Positions 32,038-40,654 of a DNA stretch of 64,000 nt are shown in pieces. Within the stretch, counting starts at the first letter, position 1; each line of letters begins with the position of its first letter. Source of the stretch: Kineococcus terrestris (GTDB lineage: Bacteria > Actinomycetota > Actinomycetes > Actinomycetales > Kineococcaceae); NCBI RefSeq assembly GCF_041020765.1, contig NZ_JBEUEJ010000009.1; one strand, given 5' to 3'. The notes under the pieces are model-generated. The model was not told where the DNA came from, did no database searches, and saw only the letters and a program-made list of their open reading frames with translations. The position numbers and the translations under genes are program-made.

Positions 32038-32092
32038 TGGCAGTCCAGCCGATGTCCGCTCACATCCTGCCAACCCGGCGCGGCGGTGGCAG
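32038..32092. promoter_or_regulatory. Three TGGCAG boxes in the divergent promoter region
   Basis: TGGCAG occurs at 32038-32043 and 32087-32092, and inverted (CTGCCA) at 32067-32072. GATGT (32051-32055) and ACATC (32062-32066) form an inverted repeat between them. AdpA-type regulators bind TGGC-containing sites, and the adjacent gene encodes one, so autoregulation is possible. Confidence 0.45.
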
Positions 32093-32102
32093 ACTCCTGC
32101 GC

Positions 32103-33140
32103 GTGAGCCGGCTGCGGGACGTCGTGGTGGTCGTCGGGGAGGAGTTCTCGGCGTTCGAGTTCTCCATCGCCTGCGAGGTGTTCGGCATCGACCGCACCGA
32201 GGACGGCGTGCCGGCCTTCGACTTCGCGGTCTGCTCCGCCACCGGCGACCCGGTCCGCTCCCGGCACGGCTTCAGCCTCACCGCCGAGCACCGCTTCGAC
32301 CGCCTCGCCAGCGCCGACCTCGTCGTCGTCTCCCCCTCCCGCCCCTTCGAGGGCGCGGCCGCGGACGAGCTGCACCGGCAGCTGCGCGCGGCGCTCGAGC
32401 GCGGCGCGCGCGTGGTCAGCCTGTGCAGCGGCGCGTTCACCCTGGCCCGCGCCGGCCTGCTGGACGGCCGCCGCGCGACCACCCACCACCGCTACGCCGC
32501 CCGCCTGGCGCGCGAGTTCCCCCTCGTCGACGTCGTCCCCGACGTCCTCTACGTCGAGGACGGGCCCGTCGCCACCTCCGCGGGCACGGCCGCGGGCATC
32601 GACCTGTGCCTGCACCTGGTCCGAGAGGCCTTCGGCACCACCGTGGCCACGGCGGTGGCGCGCCGCATGGTCGTGCCCCCGCACCGCGACGGCGGGCAGG
32701 CGCAGTTCGTCGAGGCGCCCGTGCGCCCGTGCGCGGACGAGTCGCTGCAGCGGGCCCTGCTGTGGGCGGCGCGCCACCTGGACGAGGAGATCGACGTGGC
32801 CGGCTGGGCCCGGCGGGCGGCCATGTCCCCGCGCACCTTCGCCCGCCGCTTCCGCGCCGAGACGGGGGTGACGCCGCACCGGTGGCTGCTGGAGCAGCGC
32901 GTCGGCGCGGCCCGCCTGCTGCTGGAGGAGGGCGACGAGGGCGTCGACGAGGTCGCCCGCCGCTGCGGCTTCGGCTCCGCCGCGATGCTGCGCCAGCACT
33001 TCCTGCGCCTGGTGGGGACCACGCCCAGCGCCTACCGGCGCGCCTTCCGCGGCCCGCAGCGCGAGCCGGAGCCCGTCGTCCTCACCGCACCGGCCCCCGC
33101 GCCCGCCGTCACCGCGCCCCGCGTCCTGGCGCCGGCATGA
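32103..33140 (+). CDS. AdpA/GlxA-type regulator (DJ-1/PfpI-like domain plus AraC DNA-binding domain)
   Basis: The product is 345 residues. The N-terminal half is a DJ-1/PfpI-like domain (SRLRDVVVVVGEEFSAFEF; RVVSLCSGAFTLARAGLL with the elbow Cys). The C-terminal half has two AraC HTH units (VAGWARRAAMSPRTFARRFR; VDEVARRCGFGSAAMLRQHF) ending GTTPSAYRRAFRG. This is the domain order of AdpA. GTG 32103 is in the best family position; an ATG further upstream is possible. Its stop overlaps the YihY start (ATGA), so they form an operon. The signal is unknown. Confidence 0.85.
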   Translation: MSRLRDVVVVVGEEFSAFEFSIACEVFGIDRTEDGVPAFDFAVCSATGDPVRSRHGFSLTAEHRFDRLASADLVVVSPSRPFEGAAADELHRQLRAALERGARVVSLCSGAFTLARAGLLDGRRATTHHRYAARLAREFPLVDVVPDVLYVEDGPVATSAGTAAGIDLCLHLVREAFGTTVATAVARRMVVPPHRDGGQAQFVEAPVRPCADESLQRALLWAARHLDEEIDVAGWARRAAMSPRTFARRFRAETGVTPHRWLLEQRVGAARLLLEEGDEGVDEVARRCGFGSAAMLRQHFLRLVGTTPSAYRRAFRGPQREPEPVVLTAPAPAPAVTAPRVLAPA

Positions 33141-34060
33141 GGCGCGCCGCGCTGCACGAGCTGTTCCGCGACGTGCACGAGCGCCTGCGCGGGCACGACC
33201 TGTGGATCGTCTCCGCCGGCGTCACCTTCTACGCGGCCGTCGCGCTCGTGCCCTCCCTCGTGGTGGGGGTGCGGCTGCTGGCCGCCGCCGTCGGCCCCGA
33301 CCGCGTCGTGGAGCTGGGGGAGTCGGTGGCGCTCGCGCTGCCCGCCCAGCAGGACGCCGGCGACGTCGTGCGCGCCCTCGTGGCGCAGGCCGTGGGCGTC
33401 GGCTGGCTCGCCGCCCTCGTCGCCCTCGTGCCCGCCACCGTCTACGGCGAGGGCCTGCGCCGCGGGTTCACCCGCGTCAGCGTCCGCCGCGACGAGCCGG
33501 CCCCCGAGCCGCTGCACGGGCGGGTCGGGGCGTGGAAGGTGCGGGCGCTGGCGGTCCCGCTGCTGCTGCTGTCGCCGCTGGGCCTCCTCGCCGTCCTGGA
33601 GGTGGCGCCGCTGCTGGCGCGGCTGTTCGGCACCGGCGGCGCCTGGCGCACCGCCCTGGCCGTGTACGTGGCCCTCAACGTCGACTGGCTGGTCGTCTCG
33701 CCGATCCTCGTCTACGTCTACCGGGTGCTCAGCCCGCGCCGGCCCGGCTGGCGCGCCTGCGTGTGGGGCGGGTACGCCACCGGGGCGTTCGTCTCGGGGT
33801 TCCTGCAGGGGTTCGTGCTGTTCCTCAGCATCCCCGTCGACCTCGGCGCCCCCTTCGGCGGGTTCACCCAGGTCGGCGCGGCCGTCGCGGTCTGCCTGTG
33901 GCTGTGGGTGTTCACCGCGCTGACCGTCTACGGCTACGCCGTCACGCTGGAGCTGGACCGCCGCGGCGGCTCGCCGTTCACCTTCCTGCGCGCGGGCGCC
34001 GGCAGCGGTCCCGGGTCGTCCGTGCCCGGGACCGGCCGCGGCGTCCCCAGCCGCGGCTGA
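33137..34060 (+). CDS. YihY/BrkB-family membrane protein
   Basis: The product is 307 residues with six hydrophobic segments. The family start DLWIVSAGVTFYAAVALVPSL and the segment PRRPGWRACVWGGYATGAFVSG, then FGGFTQVGAAVAVCLWLWV and YGYAVTLELD, all match YihY/virulence factor BrkB proteins. They may be transporters or flippase-like proteins; the exact role is unknown. It overlaps the AdpA-type gene by 4 bp and converges on mcp1. Confidence 0.85.
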   Translation: MRRAALHELFRDVHERLRGHDLWIVSAGVTFYAAVALVPSLVVGVRLLAAAVGPDRVVELGESVALALPAQQDAGDVVRALVAQAVGVGWLAALVALVPATVYGEGLRRGFTRVSVRRDEPAPEPLHGRVGAWKVRALAVPLLLLSPLGLLAVLEVAPLLARLFGTGGAWRTALAVYVALNVDWLVVSPILVYVYRVLSPRRPGWRACVWGGYATGAFVSGFLQGFVLFLSIPVDLGAPFGGFTQVGAAVAVCLWLWVFTALTVYGYAVTLELDRRGGSPFTFLRAGAGSGPGSSVPGTGRGVPSRG

Positions 34061-34063
34061 GGC

Positions 34064-36187
34064 TCACAGCCGGAACTGGCGCACCTCGGCGTCCAGGTCG
34101 CCGGCCACCTGGCCCAGCTCGGTGACGGCCTCGCGCACGGCGCTGACCTGCGTCGTGGTGCCCGCGACGGCCTCGGCGGTGCCCGCCAGCGCCGTCGCGA
34201 TGCCGCCGGAGCGCTCGGCCGCCTCCTGCAGCGTCCCGCTGACCGAGGTCGTCGTGGCCAGCTGCTCGGCGACGGCGGAGGCGATGGTGGCCTGCATCTC
34301 GTCGACCTGCGCGATCGTCGTGGAGATCTGCGCGATGTCCGCGCGGACCGCCGCGGCCTCCGCCTGCACCGCCGTCAGCGTGGGGGCGATCTCCTCGGTG
34401 GCCTGCGCCGTCTGGCGGGCCAGCTCCTTGACCTCCTCGGCGACCACGGCGAACCCGGCGCCGGCCTCGCCCGCGCGGGCCGCCTCGATGGTGGCGTTCA
34501 GGGCCAGCAGGTTGGTCTGCGCGGCGATCGCGGTGATCTGGCGCAGCACGTCGGCGATGGCCTGCGAGGAACCGCCGAGGCGCTCGACCGTGCCGGTGGC
34601 CGCGTGCGCCAGCTGCACGGCCTCCCCGGCCACGACCGTCACCGAGCTGGTGGTGGAGGACACGTCGTCGGCGGCCGCGCGCAGCTGCTCCACGGCGGCG
34701 GAGACCTCGTGCACGCCGCCCGAGACGCCGGTGGCGTCGCCGGCGACCTGCCCGATGCGCGCCGACGTCGAGCCGGCCGTGGCGGCCAGGCGCCCGCTGG
34801 CGCCGTCCAGCACGCCCGCGGTCCCCGTGACGCGCTCGGCGCCGCGGCGCATGGCGGTCACGGCCTCGCGCATGGCGCGCACCGCGGCGTCCAGGGCCCG
34901 GCTCATCGCGCCGATCTCGTCACCGGCGGCGGCCTCGCGCTCGTCGTGCGCGTCCACGGACAGGTCGCGCTCGGCCACGCGGGTCAGGACGCTCGTCAGC
35001 CGGACCAGGCGGCGCACCAGCGTGCGCGCCAGCAGCGCGATGACGACGGCCATCAGGGCGGCGACCGCCAGGCCGGTGAGGACGGTGGTGCGCACCAGCG
35101 CCGCGCCGCCGCTCTCCACGCGGTCGGTGACGGCGGCGGTGTCCGCGGCGGGCAGCCAGCTGGTGACGACCCACGAGTACGGCTTGTACGCCGAGACGCC
35201 GACGGTCTGCTCGCCGCCGGGCAGCCGGACGGCGGTGGTGGTGAACTCGCCCTCGTCCAGGCCCGCGGCCAGGTCGAGGACCTCCTGCACGTAGGGCTCG
35301 CCGTCGGCGTCCACGGCCTCCAGCATGTCCTGCCCGTCGCGGGCGCCCTCGGGCGCGACGACGGCCTGCCCGCGGGTGGCCTGCGCGGAGGAGAAGACGG
35401 CGTAGCCGCCGCTGGCGCCGACGGTCGCCTCCGCCAGGCGCGCGCGCAGGTCGGCCGTGACCTCGTCCTGCGGCAGGCCGACGAAGACGGCGCCCACGAC
35501 GTCGCCGCCGACCACCAGCGGCGCGTAGACGGTGACGTACTGGCGGTCCACGACCGTGGCGGTGCCGCGGTACGTCTCGCCGGCCGTGAGGGCGGCGACC
35601 ACGGCGTTGGGGGAGCCGTCGGCCGCGGTGGCCGGGATGTAGGTGCCGATGGCGCGCGAGCCGTTGGCGCCGACCACGGTGGTCGCCACCCGCAGCATGT
35701 CGCCGGCCTCGTTCATCCGCTGGAAGACGGTCGTCACGGCGCCGGTCAGGCGCACGGCCTCGTCCAGCCCGGGCACGGTGGCGGCCGGGTCGGACACCTG
35801 GCCCAGCCAGGTGTCGCCGAACTGCAGGCGCGGCAGCGTGACCTGCGCGGCCTCCTTGGTCACCTGGTTCGTCGCCGTCCACGTCACCGGCTTCCCGGTG
35901 CGCACGGGCCCCAGCGCCGCCAGGCGGTCCTCGGTGACGCGCAGGTCGCCGTCGAGCATCGCCTGCACCGTCTCGGCCTGCGTCGTGACGGTCGCCAGGA
36001 CCTGCTCGCCCGCGTCGTGCAGGGAGCGCTCGGACATGGCGCGCACGTCACCGGCCGCACCGGAGGCCAGGTCGCCGACCTGCCAGGCGGTCAGGGCGCT
36101 GAGCAGCCCGGCGGTCACCACCACGGCGCCCACCCCGGGCAGCAGCAGCTGCGCGCGCAGGGAGCGGGGACGGAACCTGCTGGACAC
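34064..36187 (-). CDS. Methyl-accepting chemotaxis protein with a Cache-type sensor (MCP 1)
   Basis: The product is 707 residues. TM1 (about 13-35) is followed by a long outer sensor region (about 36-365) with Cache-like features (DRQYVTVYAPLVVGGDVVGAVFVGL), TM2 (about 370-392), HAMP (about 393-446) and an MCP signalling domain with the hairpin tip TNLLALNATIEAARAGEAG. No CheR-tethering pentapeptide is present at the C-terminus (it ends EVRQFRL). GTG 36187 starts it, 55 bases after a motility-type promoter. It converges on the YihY gene. It signals to CheA/CheW encoded elsewhere. Confidence 0.93.
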   Translation of the reverse strand: MSSRFRPRSLRAQLLLPGVGAVVVTAGLLSALTAWQVGDLASGAAGDVRAMSERSLHDAGEQVLATVTTQAETVQAMLDGDLRVTEDRLAALGPVRTGKPVTWTATNQVTKEAAQVTLPRLQFGDTWLGQVSDPAATVPGLDEAVRLTGAVTTVFQRMNEAGDMLRVATTVVGANGSRAIGTYIPATAADGSPNAVVAALTAGETYRGTATVVDRQYVTVYAPLVVGGDVVGAVFVGLPQDEVTADLRARLAEATVGASGGYAVFSSAQATRGQAVVAPEGARDGQDMLEAVDADGEPYVQEVLDLAAGLDEGEFTTTAVRLPGGEQTVGVSAYKPYSWVVTSWLPAADTAAVTDRVESGGAALVRTTVLTGLAVAALMAVVIALLARTLVRRLVRLTSVLTRVAERDLSVDAHDEREAAAGDEIGAMSRALDAAVRAMREAVTAMRRGAERVTGTAGVLDGASGRLAATAGSTSARIGQVAGDATGVSGGVHEVSAAVEQLRAAADDVSSTTSSVTVVAGEAVQLAHAATGTVERLGGSSQAIADVLRQITAIAAQTNLLALNATIEAARAGEAGAGFAVVAEEVKELARQTAQATEEIAPTLTAVQAEAAAVRADIAQISTTIAQVDEMQATIASAVAEQLATTTSVSGTLQEAAERSGGIATALAGTAEAVAGTTTQVSAVREAVTELGQVAGDLDAEVRQFRL

Positions 36188-36242
36188 GAGGGGGACCTCC
36201 GGCGTGCTGTCGGGCGCGCCCGGACAGGGGCGCTCAGGGCCT

Positions 36243-36270
36243 CCATCGGCAGCGGCACCCGGGACCTTCA
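36243..36270 (-). promoter_or_regulatory. Motility-sigma-like promoter of MCP 1 (TGAA-N16-GCCGATGG)
   Basis: On the minus strand TGAA (36270-36267), 16 bases and GCCGATGG (36250-36243) match the promoters of pilT and MCP 2 in sequence and spacing. The start codon is 55 bases downstream. Confidence 0.7.
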
Positions 36271-36320
36271 GCCCTGGTGCCGGCGCCGTCCCCGCCCCGC
36301 GGGTCCCCGGGGCCCACCGG

Positions 36321-36854
36321 TCAGTCCCGGTGCTCGCCCGTGCGACCGTCGATCAGCTCGCGGACCACGTCGGCGCGCCCGGCGTGCCGGGCGGCCTCCT
36401 CGACCACCTGCACGAGGACCCGGCGCAGCGTCACCGGCTCGCCGCCGGGGGTGGTGCCCCGGTCGGTGACCTTCAGCTCGGCCAGCACGGCGTCGGCGTC
36501 GCGGCGGGCGTCTGCGTAGTAGGCCAGCACGCCCTCGCGGGTCTCCCACGGGTGCACGCGCCAGTCGGCGTGCGGGTCCTCCGGCGGGGTCGGCACCTCG
36601 CGCGAGGGCCGGCCGAAGGCGGCGCAGCACCAGCGGTACTCCACCGAGGCCAGGTGCTTGACGAGCGAGAGCAGGCTCAGCCCGGACGGCAGCACGGGCC
36701 GGCGCACCTGCTCGTCGTCCAGGTCCTCCAGCTTCCACAGCAGGGCGTCGCGGTGGCGGTCCAGGCTCGCCGTCAGCGTCTTCTTCTCCCCGGCCGTCAG
36801 GGGCACGCGCGAGGACGCGGCGGGCGCGGGGGGCTGGGAGGTCGTGGCAGGCAC
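36321..36854 (-). CDS. DinB-family (DUF664) protein
   Basis: The product is 177 residues. Helical DinB fold with possible metal His residues in LVKHLASVEYRW (about 65) and VVEEAARHAGRADVVRELIDG near the C-terminus. The DUF664 subgroup is linked to mycothiol-dependent or maleylpyruvate-isomerase-like chemistry in actinobacteria, but the specific role here is not known. GTG 36854 opens the frame. It is divergent from MCP 2. Confidence 0.85.
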   Translation of the reverse strand: MPATTSQPPAPAASSRVPLTAGEKKTLTASLDRHRDALLWKLEDLDDEQVRRPVLPSGLSLLSLVKHLASVEYRWCCAAFGRPSREVPTPPEDPHADWRVHPWETREGVLAYYADARRDADAVLAELKVTDRGTTPGGEPVTLRRVLVQVVEEAARHAGRADVVRELIDGRTGEHRD

Positions 36855-36910
36855 GGGGACACGCTAACGGCCCGCGCACGGGGGCGGCCACGCTCGCGGC
36901 CCGCCGGTGC

Positions 36911-36938
36911 TCAAGGTGCCACCGGCGTGCGCCGATCG
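36911..36938 (+). promoter_or_regulatory. Motility-sigma-like promoter of MCP 2 (TCAA-N16-GCCGATCG)
   Basis: TCAA (36911-36914), 16 bases and GCCGATCG (36931-36938). The start codon is 51 bases downstream, about as for MCP 1. Confidence 0.7.
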
Positions 36939-36989
36939 GGTGACGTCCGGGCGGTCCCCGCCCGGGTGCACCGAGCAGCGGGGGAGACG

Positions 36990-38699
36990 ATGACGGCACG
37001 GGCCGCCAGTGCGACGACGGGCGCGACGACGGGCGCGACGAGGGGCGCGACCAGAGCGACCGGGGGCGCGGGCGCGGCCGGGGGATCCGGCGGCCCCGGC
37101 GCGGCCCGGCGGCGGCGCTTCGCCGACCGCTCCCTCGGCACCAAGATCACCGCCCTGGTCGCGCTGTGCGTGGCCGTGGGCGCCGTCGTCCTCGGCGCGG
37201 GCCTGTGGGGCCTGGACGGGGTCAGCGGCCGCGCCGCCGCCGTGTACGAGGACGCGCTGCTGCCCGCCGCCGACCTCGCCGGCGTGCGGGCGGCCGCCCT
37301 GGAGTCCCAGCGCGACCTGGCCAACCTCGCCCTGGCCGAGGACGAGGTCGCCGTCGAGGACCTGACGCGGCGGCTGGCCGCCGTCGACGGCGAGCTGGAC
37401 GCCCTCGTCGCCGACCTGTCCGCGCGCGAGCTGTCCGGTGAGCAGCGCGCGGCGCTGCGCGAGTTCAGCACCTGGTGGGGCAGCTACCGCGACGTGCGCG
37501 ACGACTTCCTCGTGCCGCTGGCCCAGCAGGGCGAGCGCGCCGCCTTCCAGGAGCTGTACCTGGGCAACACCGCCATCCTGGCCGCGAACGCGACGAAGTC
37601 GCTGGACGTCCTCGACGAGCTGGGGGAGCGGGCCGGTGCGGCCTCGGCCGCGGCCGCCCAGGACACCGTCGCCCGCGCCCGCCTGGCGATGGTCGTGGCG
37701 CTGCTCGCCGGGGCGGCCGTGGCCGTCGTCCTGGCGCGCGTCATCGCCGCGCACGTCGTGCGCCCCCTGCGCGCGGTGCGCGACGCGCTCGCGCGCCTCG
37801 CCGAGGGCGACCTGACCTCCGCCGCGGCCGTCGACCAGCGCGACGAGGTCGGCCAGATGGCCGCCGCCCTGGACGTGGCGACCGCCAGCATGCGCCGCAC
37901 CGTCTCCGCCCTGGCCGGCGACGCCACCACCCTGGCCTCGGCCGCCGAGGAGCTGACCGCCACCAGCCGCACCATCGCCGACGGCGCCGGCGCCGTCTCC
38001 GGCCGGGCCGCCGACGTCGCCGGGGTCGCCGGCGGGGTCAGCGACCACATCGCCGGCGCGGCCGCCGGCACCGAGGAGATGGGCGTGGCGATCCGCGAGA
38101 TCTCCGCCAACGCCGCCCGCGCCTCCGAGGTCGCCGGCGAGGCCGTCTCGATCGCCACCACGACGGCGGGCACGATGAGCGCCCTGGGCCGCTCCTCCGC
38201 CGAGATCGGCACCGTCGTCAAGACGATCACCTCCATCGCCGAGCAGACCAACCTGCTGGCGCTGAACGCCACCATCGAGGCCGCCCGCGCCGGCGAGTAC
38301 GGCAAGGGCTTCGCCGTCGTGGCCGGCGAGGTCAAGGAGCTGGCGCAGCAGACCGCCCGCGCCACCGACGACATCGCCCAGCGCGTGGTCGCCATCCAGG
38401 CCGACGTCGACGAGGCGGTGGCCGCCATCGGCAGCATCACCGGCGTCATCGGCGACATCAGCGACTACCAGGGCACCATCGCGGCCGCCGTGGAGGAGCA
38501 GGCCGCCACCACCCAGGAGCTGTCCCGCAGCGTCGGCGACGTCTCCCGCGGCGCCACCGACATCGCCACCGCCATCGACGCCGTCGCCCGCGCGGCCTCG
38601 GTCACCGGCACGGGCGCGGCCGACTCCGAGCGCGCCGTGCGCGAGCTCGCCGCCATGGCCTCCCGCATGACCGCCTCCGTCGCCCGCTTCCGCTACTGA
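36990..38699 (+). CDS. Methyl-accepting chemotaxis protein with a four-helix sensor (MCP 2)
   Basis: The product is 569 residues. The first about 45 residues are Thr/Gly/Ala repeats (ATTGATTGATRGAT). TM1 is about 53-73, an all-helical outer domain about 75-225 (4HB_MCP type, LESQRDLANLALAEDEV), TM2 about 228-250, HAMP to about 305, and a signalling domain with TNLLALNATIEAARAGEYG. It ends VARFRY with no CheR pentapeptide. ATG 36990 has GGGGAG 5 bases upstream. A sugar-binding lipoprotein gene follows 20 bp downstream and is probably co-transcribed. Confidence 0.93.
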   Translation: MTARAASATTGATTGATRGATRATGGAGAAGGSGGPGAARRRRFADRSLGTKITALVALCVAVGAVVLGAGLWGLDGVSGRAAAVYEDALLPAADLAGVRAAALESQRDLANLALAEDEVAVEDLTRRLAAVDGELDALVADLSARELSGEQRAALREFSTWWGSYRDVRDDFLVPLAQQGERAAFQELYLGNTAILAANATKSLDVLDELGERAGAASAAAAQDTVARARLAMVVALLAGAAVAVVLARVIAAHVVRPLRAVRDALARLAEGDLTSAAAVDQRDEVGQMAAALDVATASMRRTVSALAGDATTLASAAEELTATSRTIADGAGAVSGRAADVAGVAGGVSDHIAGAAAGTEEMGVAIREISANAARASEVAGEAVSIATTTAGTMSALGRSSAEIGTVVKTITSIAEQTNLLALNATIEAARAGEYGKGFAVVAGEVKELAQQTARATDDIAQRVVAIQADVDEAVAAIGSITGVIGDISDYQGTIAAAVEEQAATTQELSRSVGDVSRGATDIATAIDAVARAASVTGTGAADSERAVRELAAMASRMTASVARFRY

Positions 38700-38719
38700 C
38701 GCGCCCAGGAGCACATCCC

Positions 38720-39862
38720 GTGGACACCTCGAAGACCCCCACCGCCCCCGCCCGCCGCCGCCGCGCCGCGGGCGCGCTGGCCGGCGCCGCGCTGGCCGCG
38801 CTGGCCCTGACCTCCTGCGGCGGCGACGCCGCCGGCACTAGCGCGGCCCCGGCCGCCGGGCAGGAGGCCGCGGACGGCGCCGGGCACCGCGTCGCCTTCC
38901 TCGTGCCGGACTCCTCGCTGCGCTTCGTCGGCGTGGACGCCCCGCACTTCGCCGTCCGGCTCGCCCAGCGCTGCCCGGCCTGCACGGTCGACGTGCTGCG
39001 CGCCGGCGACCAGGCCGAGCAGAACGCCCAGGCCGAGCAGGCGCTCGCCGACGGCGCCGACGCCCTCGTCGTCGTCGCCGTCAACGGCGAGGAGGCCGCG
39101 CCGCTGGCGCAGGCCGCCGCCCGCGACGACGTGCCCGTCGTCGCCTACGACCGGTTCCTGCCCGACGCGCCGCTGGACCTGTACACCTCCTTCGACGGCG
39201 GGGCCGTCGGCACGCTGGGCGGGCAGGCGATGCTCGACGCGCTGGGCGAGGACGCGGGCGAGGGCGTGGTGCTGTGGCTCAACGGCGACCGCACCGACAA
39301 CAACGCGGGCCTGTTCGCGGCCGGCGCGCACGCCGTCCTCGACGGGCACGTGCAGGTGCTCGAGGAGCACTACGTCGACGGCTGGAGCGCCGACGAGGCC
39401 CGCGCCGTCACCGAGCGGGCCCTGGCGGACCTCGACGGCCGCCGCCTCGTGGGCGTCTACACCGCCTACGACGGCCTGGCCGCCGGGGCGCTGAAGGCCC
39501 TGGACGCCGCCGGCCTGCCGCCGGTGCCGATGACCGGCCAGGACGCCGAGGTCGCCGCGCTGCAGCGGATCCTGGCCGGCACCCAGACGATGACGGTCTA
39601 CAAGGACCTGCCGGGCCTGGCCCGCACGACCGCCGACCTCGTCCTGGACGTGCTGGAGGGCCGGCCCGTCGAGACGACGGGGACGACGCCGGGCACGACG
39701 CCCGACGGGCCCGGCGCGGTCCCGACCGTGCTGCTGCAGCCGCAGGCCGTGGACCGCGCCTCGATCGCCTCGACCGTCCTGGCCGACGAGTTCACCACCG
39801 TCGACGCGCTGTGCGCCGGCGCGGCCAGCCGCTCGTGCGTCGAGGCGGGCATCACCGGCTGA
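38720..39862 (+). CDS. Sugar-binding lipoprotein (XylF/RbsB-like)
   Basis: The product is 380 residues. A lipobox ALTSC (C33) follows a basic N-region. The periplasmic-binding-protein type I fold is clear: VAFLVPDSSLRF, QAEQALADGADALVVVAVNG, VPVVAYDRFL, WLNGDRTDNNAGLF and GQDAEVAALQRILAGTQTMTVYKDL, most like XylF. No ABC permease or ATPase adjoins it. It is directly downstream of MCP 2 (20-bp gap; AGGAG upstream of GTG 38720), so it may present a ligand to that receptor, as RbsB and GGBP do to Trg. The sugar is not known. Confidence 0.88.
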   Translation: MDTSKTPTAPARRRRAAGALAGAALAALALTSCGGDAAGTSAAPAAGQEAADGAGHRVAFLVPDSSLRFVGVDAPHFAVRLAQRCPACTVDVLRAGDQAEQNAQAEQALADGADALVVVAVNGEEAAPLAQAAARDDVPVVAYDRFLPDAPLDLYTSFDGGAVGTLGGQAMLDALGEDAGEGVVLWLNGDRTDNNAGLFAAGAHAVLDGHVQVLEEHYVDGWSADEARAVTERALADLDGRRLVGVYTAYDGLAAGALKALDAAGLPPVPMTGQDAEVAALQRILAGTQTMTVYKDLPGLARTTADLVLDVLEGRPVETTGTTPGTTPDGPGAVPTVLLQPQAVDRASIASTVLADEFTTVDALCAGAASRSCVEAGITG

Positions 39863-39874
39863 CGCGCGCGCCGC

Positions 39875-40654
39875 TCAGCCTTCGTCGCCCGAGCGCACCC
39901 GGGCCAGGAACGCCCGGGTGCGCTCGTGCCGCGGGGCGCCGATGACCTGCTCGGGCGTGCCGCGCTCGACGACGACCCCGCCGTCCATGAAGACGACCTG
40001 GTCGGCGACCTCGCGGGCGAAGGCGACCTCGTGGGTGACGACGACCATCGTCGTGCCGTCGGCGGCCAGCTCGCGCATGACCTGCAGGACCTCCCCGACC
40101 AGCTCCGGGTCCAGCGCCGAGGTCGGCTCGTCGAACAGCATGAGCTTGGGCTGCATGGCCAGCGCCCGCGCGATCGCGACGCGCTGCTGCTGCCCGCCGG
40201 ACAGCTGCGCCGGGTAGTTGCCGACCCGGTCGGCCAGCCCGACGCGCTCCAGCAGGGCCAGCGCGCGCCGCTCGGCGTCCGCGCGCTTCTCCCGGCGCAC
40301 CAGGCACGGGGCCTCGACGACGTTCTCCAGCGCCGTCATGTGCGGGAAGAGGTTGAAGCGCTGGAAGACCATGCCGATGTCGCGGCGCTGCGCGGCGATC
40401 TGCTTGTCGGTCATCCGGTGCAGGCGGCCGCCGCGCTCCAGCAGCCCGACGAGCTCGCCGTCCACCCGCAGCCGGCCGCCGTCGATGCGCTCCAGGGCGT
40501 TGACGCAGCGCAGGAACGTCGTCTTGCCCGACCCGGACGGCCCGAGCAGGCAGACGACCTCCCCGGCGTGCACCTGCAGGTCGACGCCCTTGAGGACCTC
40601 GGTGTGGCCGAAGGACTTCGAGACGTTGACGGCCTCGACCAGCGGGCGGCTCAC
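39875..40654 (-). CDS. Polar amino-acid ABC transporter ATPase
   Basis: The product is 259 residues. Walker A GPSGSGKTT (about 39-47), Q-loop VFQRFNLFPHM, signature LSGGQQQR, Walker B LMLFDEPTSALDPE and H-loop THE are complete and match GlnQ/HisP-type ATPases. GTG 40654 overlaps the permease stop by 4 bp. It is the last gene of a three-gene operon. A transporter for a polar or cationic amino acid or glutamine is likely. Confidence 0.93.
   Translation of the reverse strand: MSRPLVEAVNVSKSFGHTEVLKGVDLQVHAGEVVCLLGPSGSGKTTFLRCVNALERIDGGRLRVDGELVGLLERGGRLHRMTDKQIAAQRRDIGMVFQRFNLFPHMTALENVVEAPCLVRREKRADAERRALALLERVGLADRVGNYPAQLSGGQQQRVAIARALAMQPKLMLFDEPTSALDPELVGEVLQVMRELAADGTTMVVVTHEVAFAREVADQVVFMDGGVVVERGTPEQVIGAPRHERTRAFLARVRSGDEG

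Noticed and set aside
32048..32055. GCCGATGT upstream of the AdpA-type gene as a motility-type -10
   Set aside because: There is no TNAA box 16 bases upstream.
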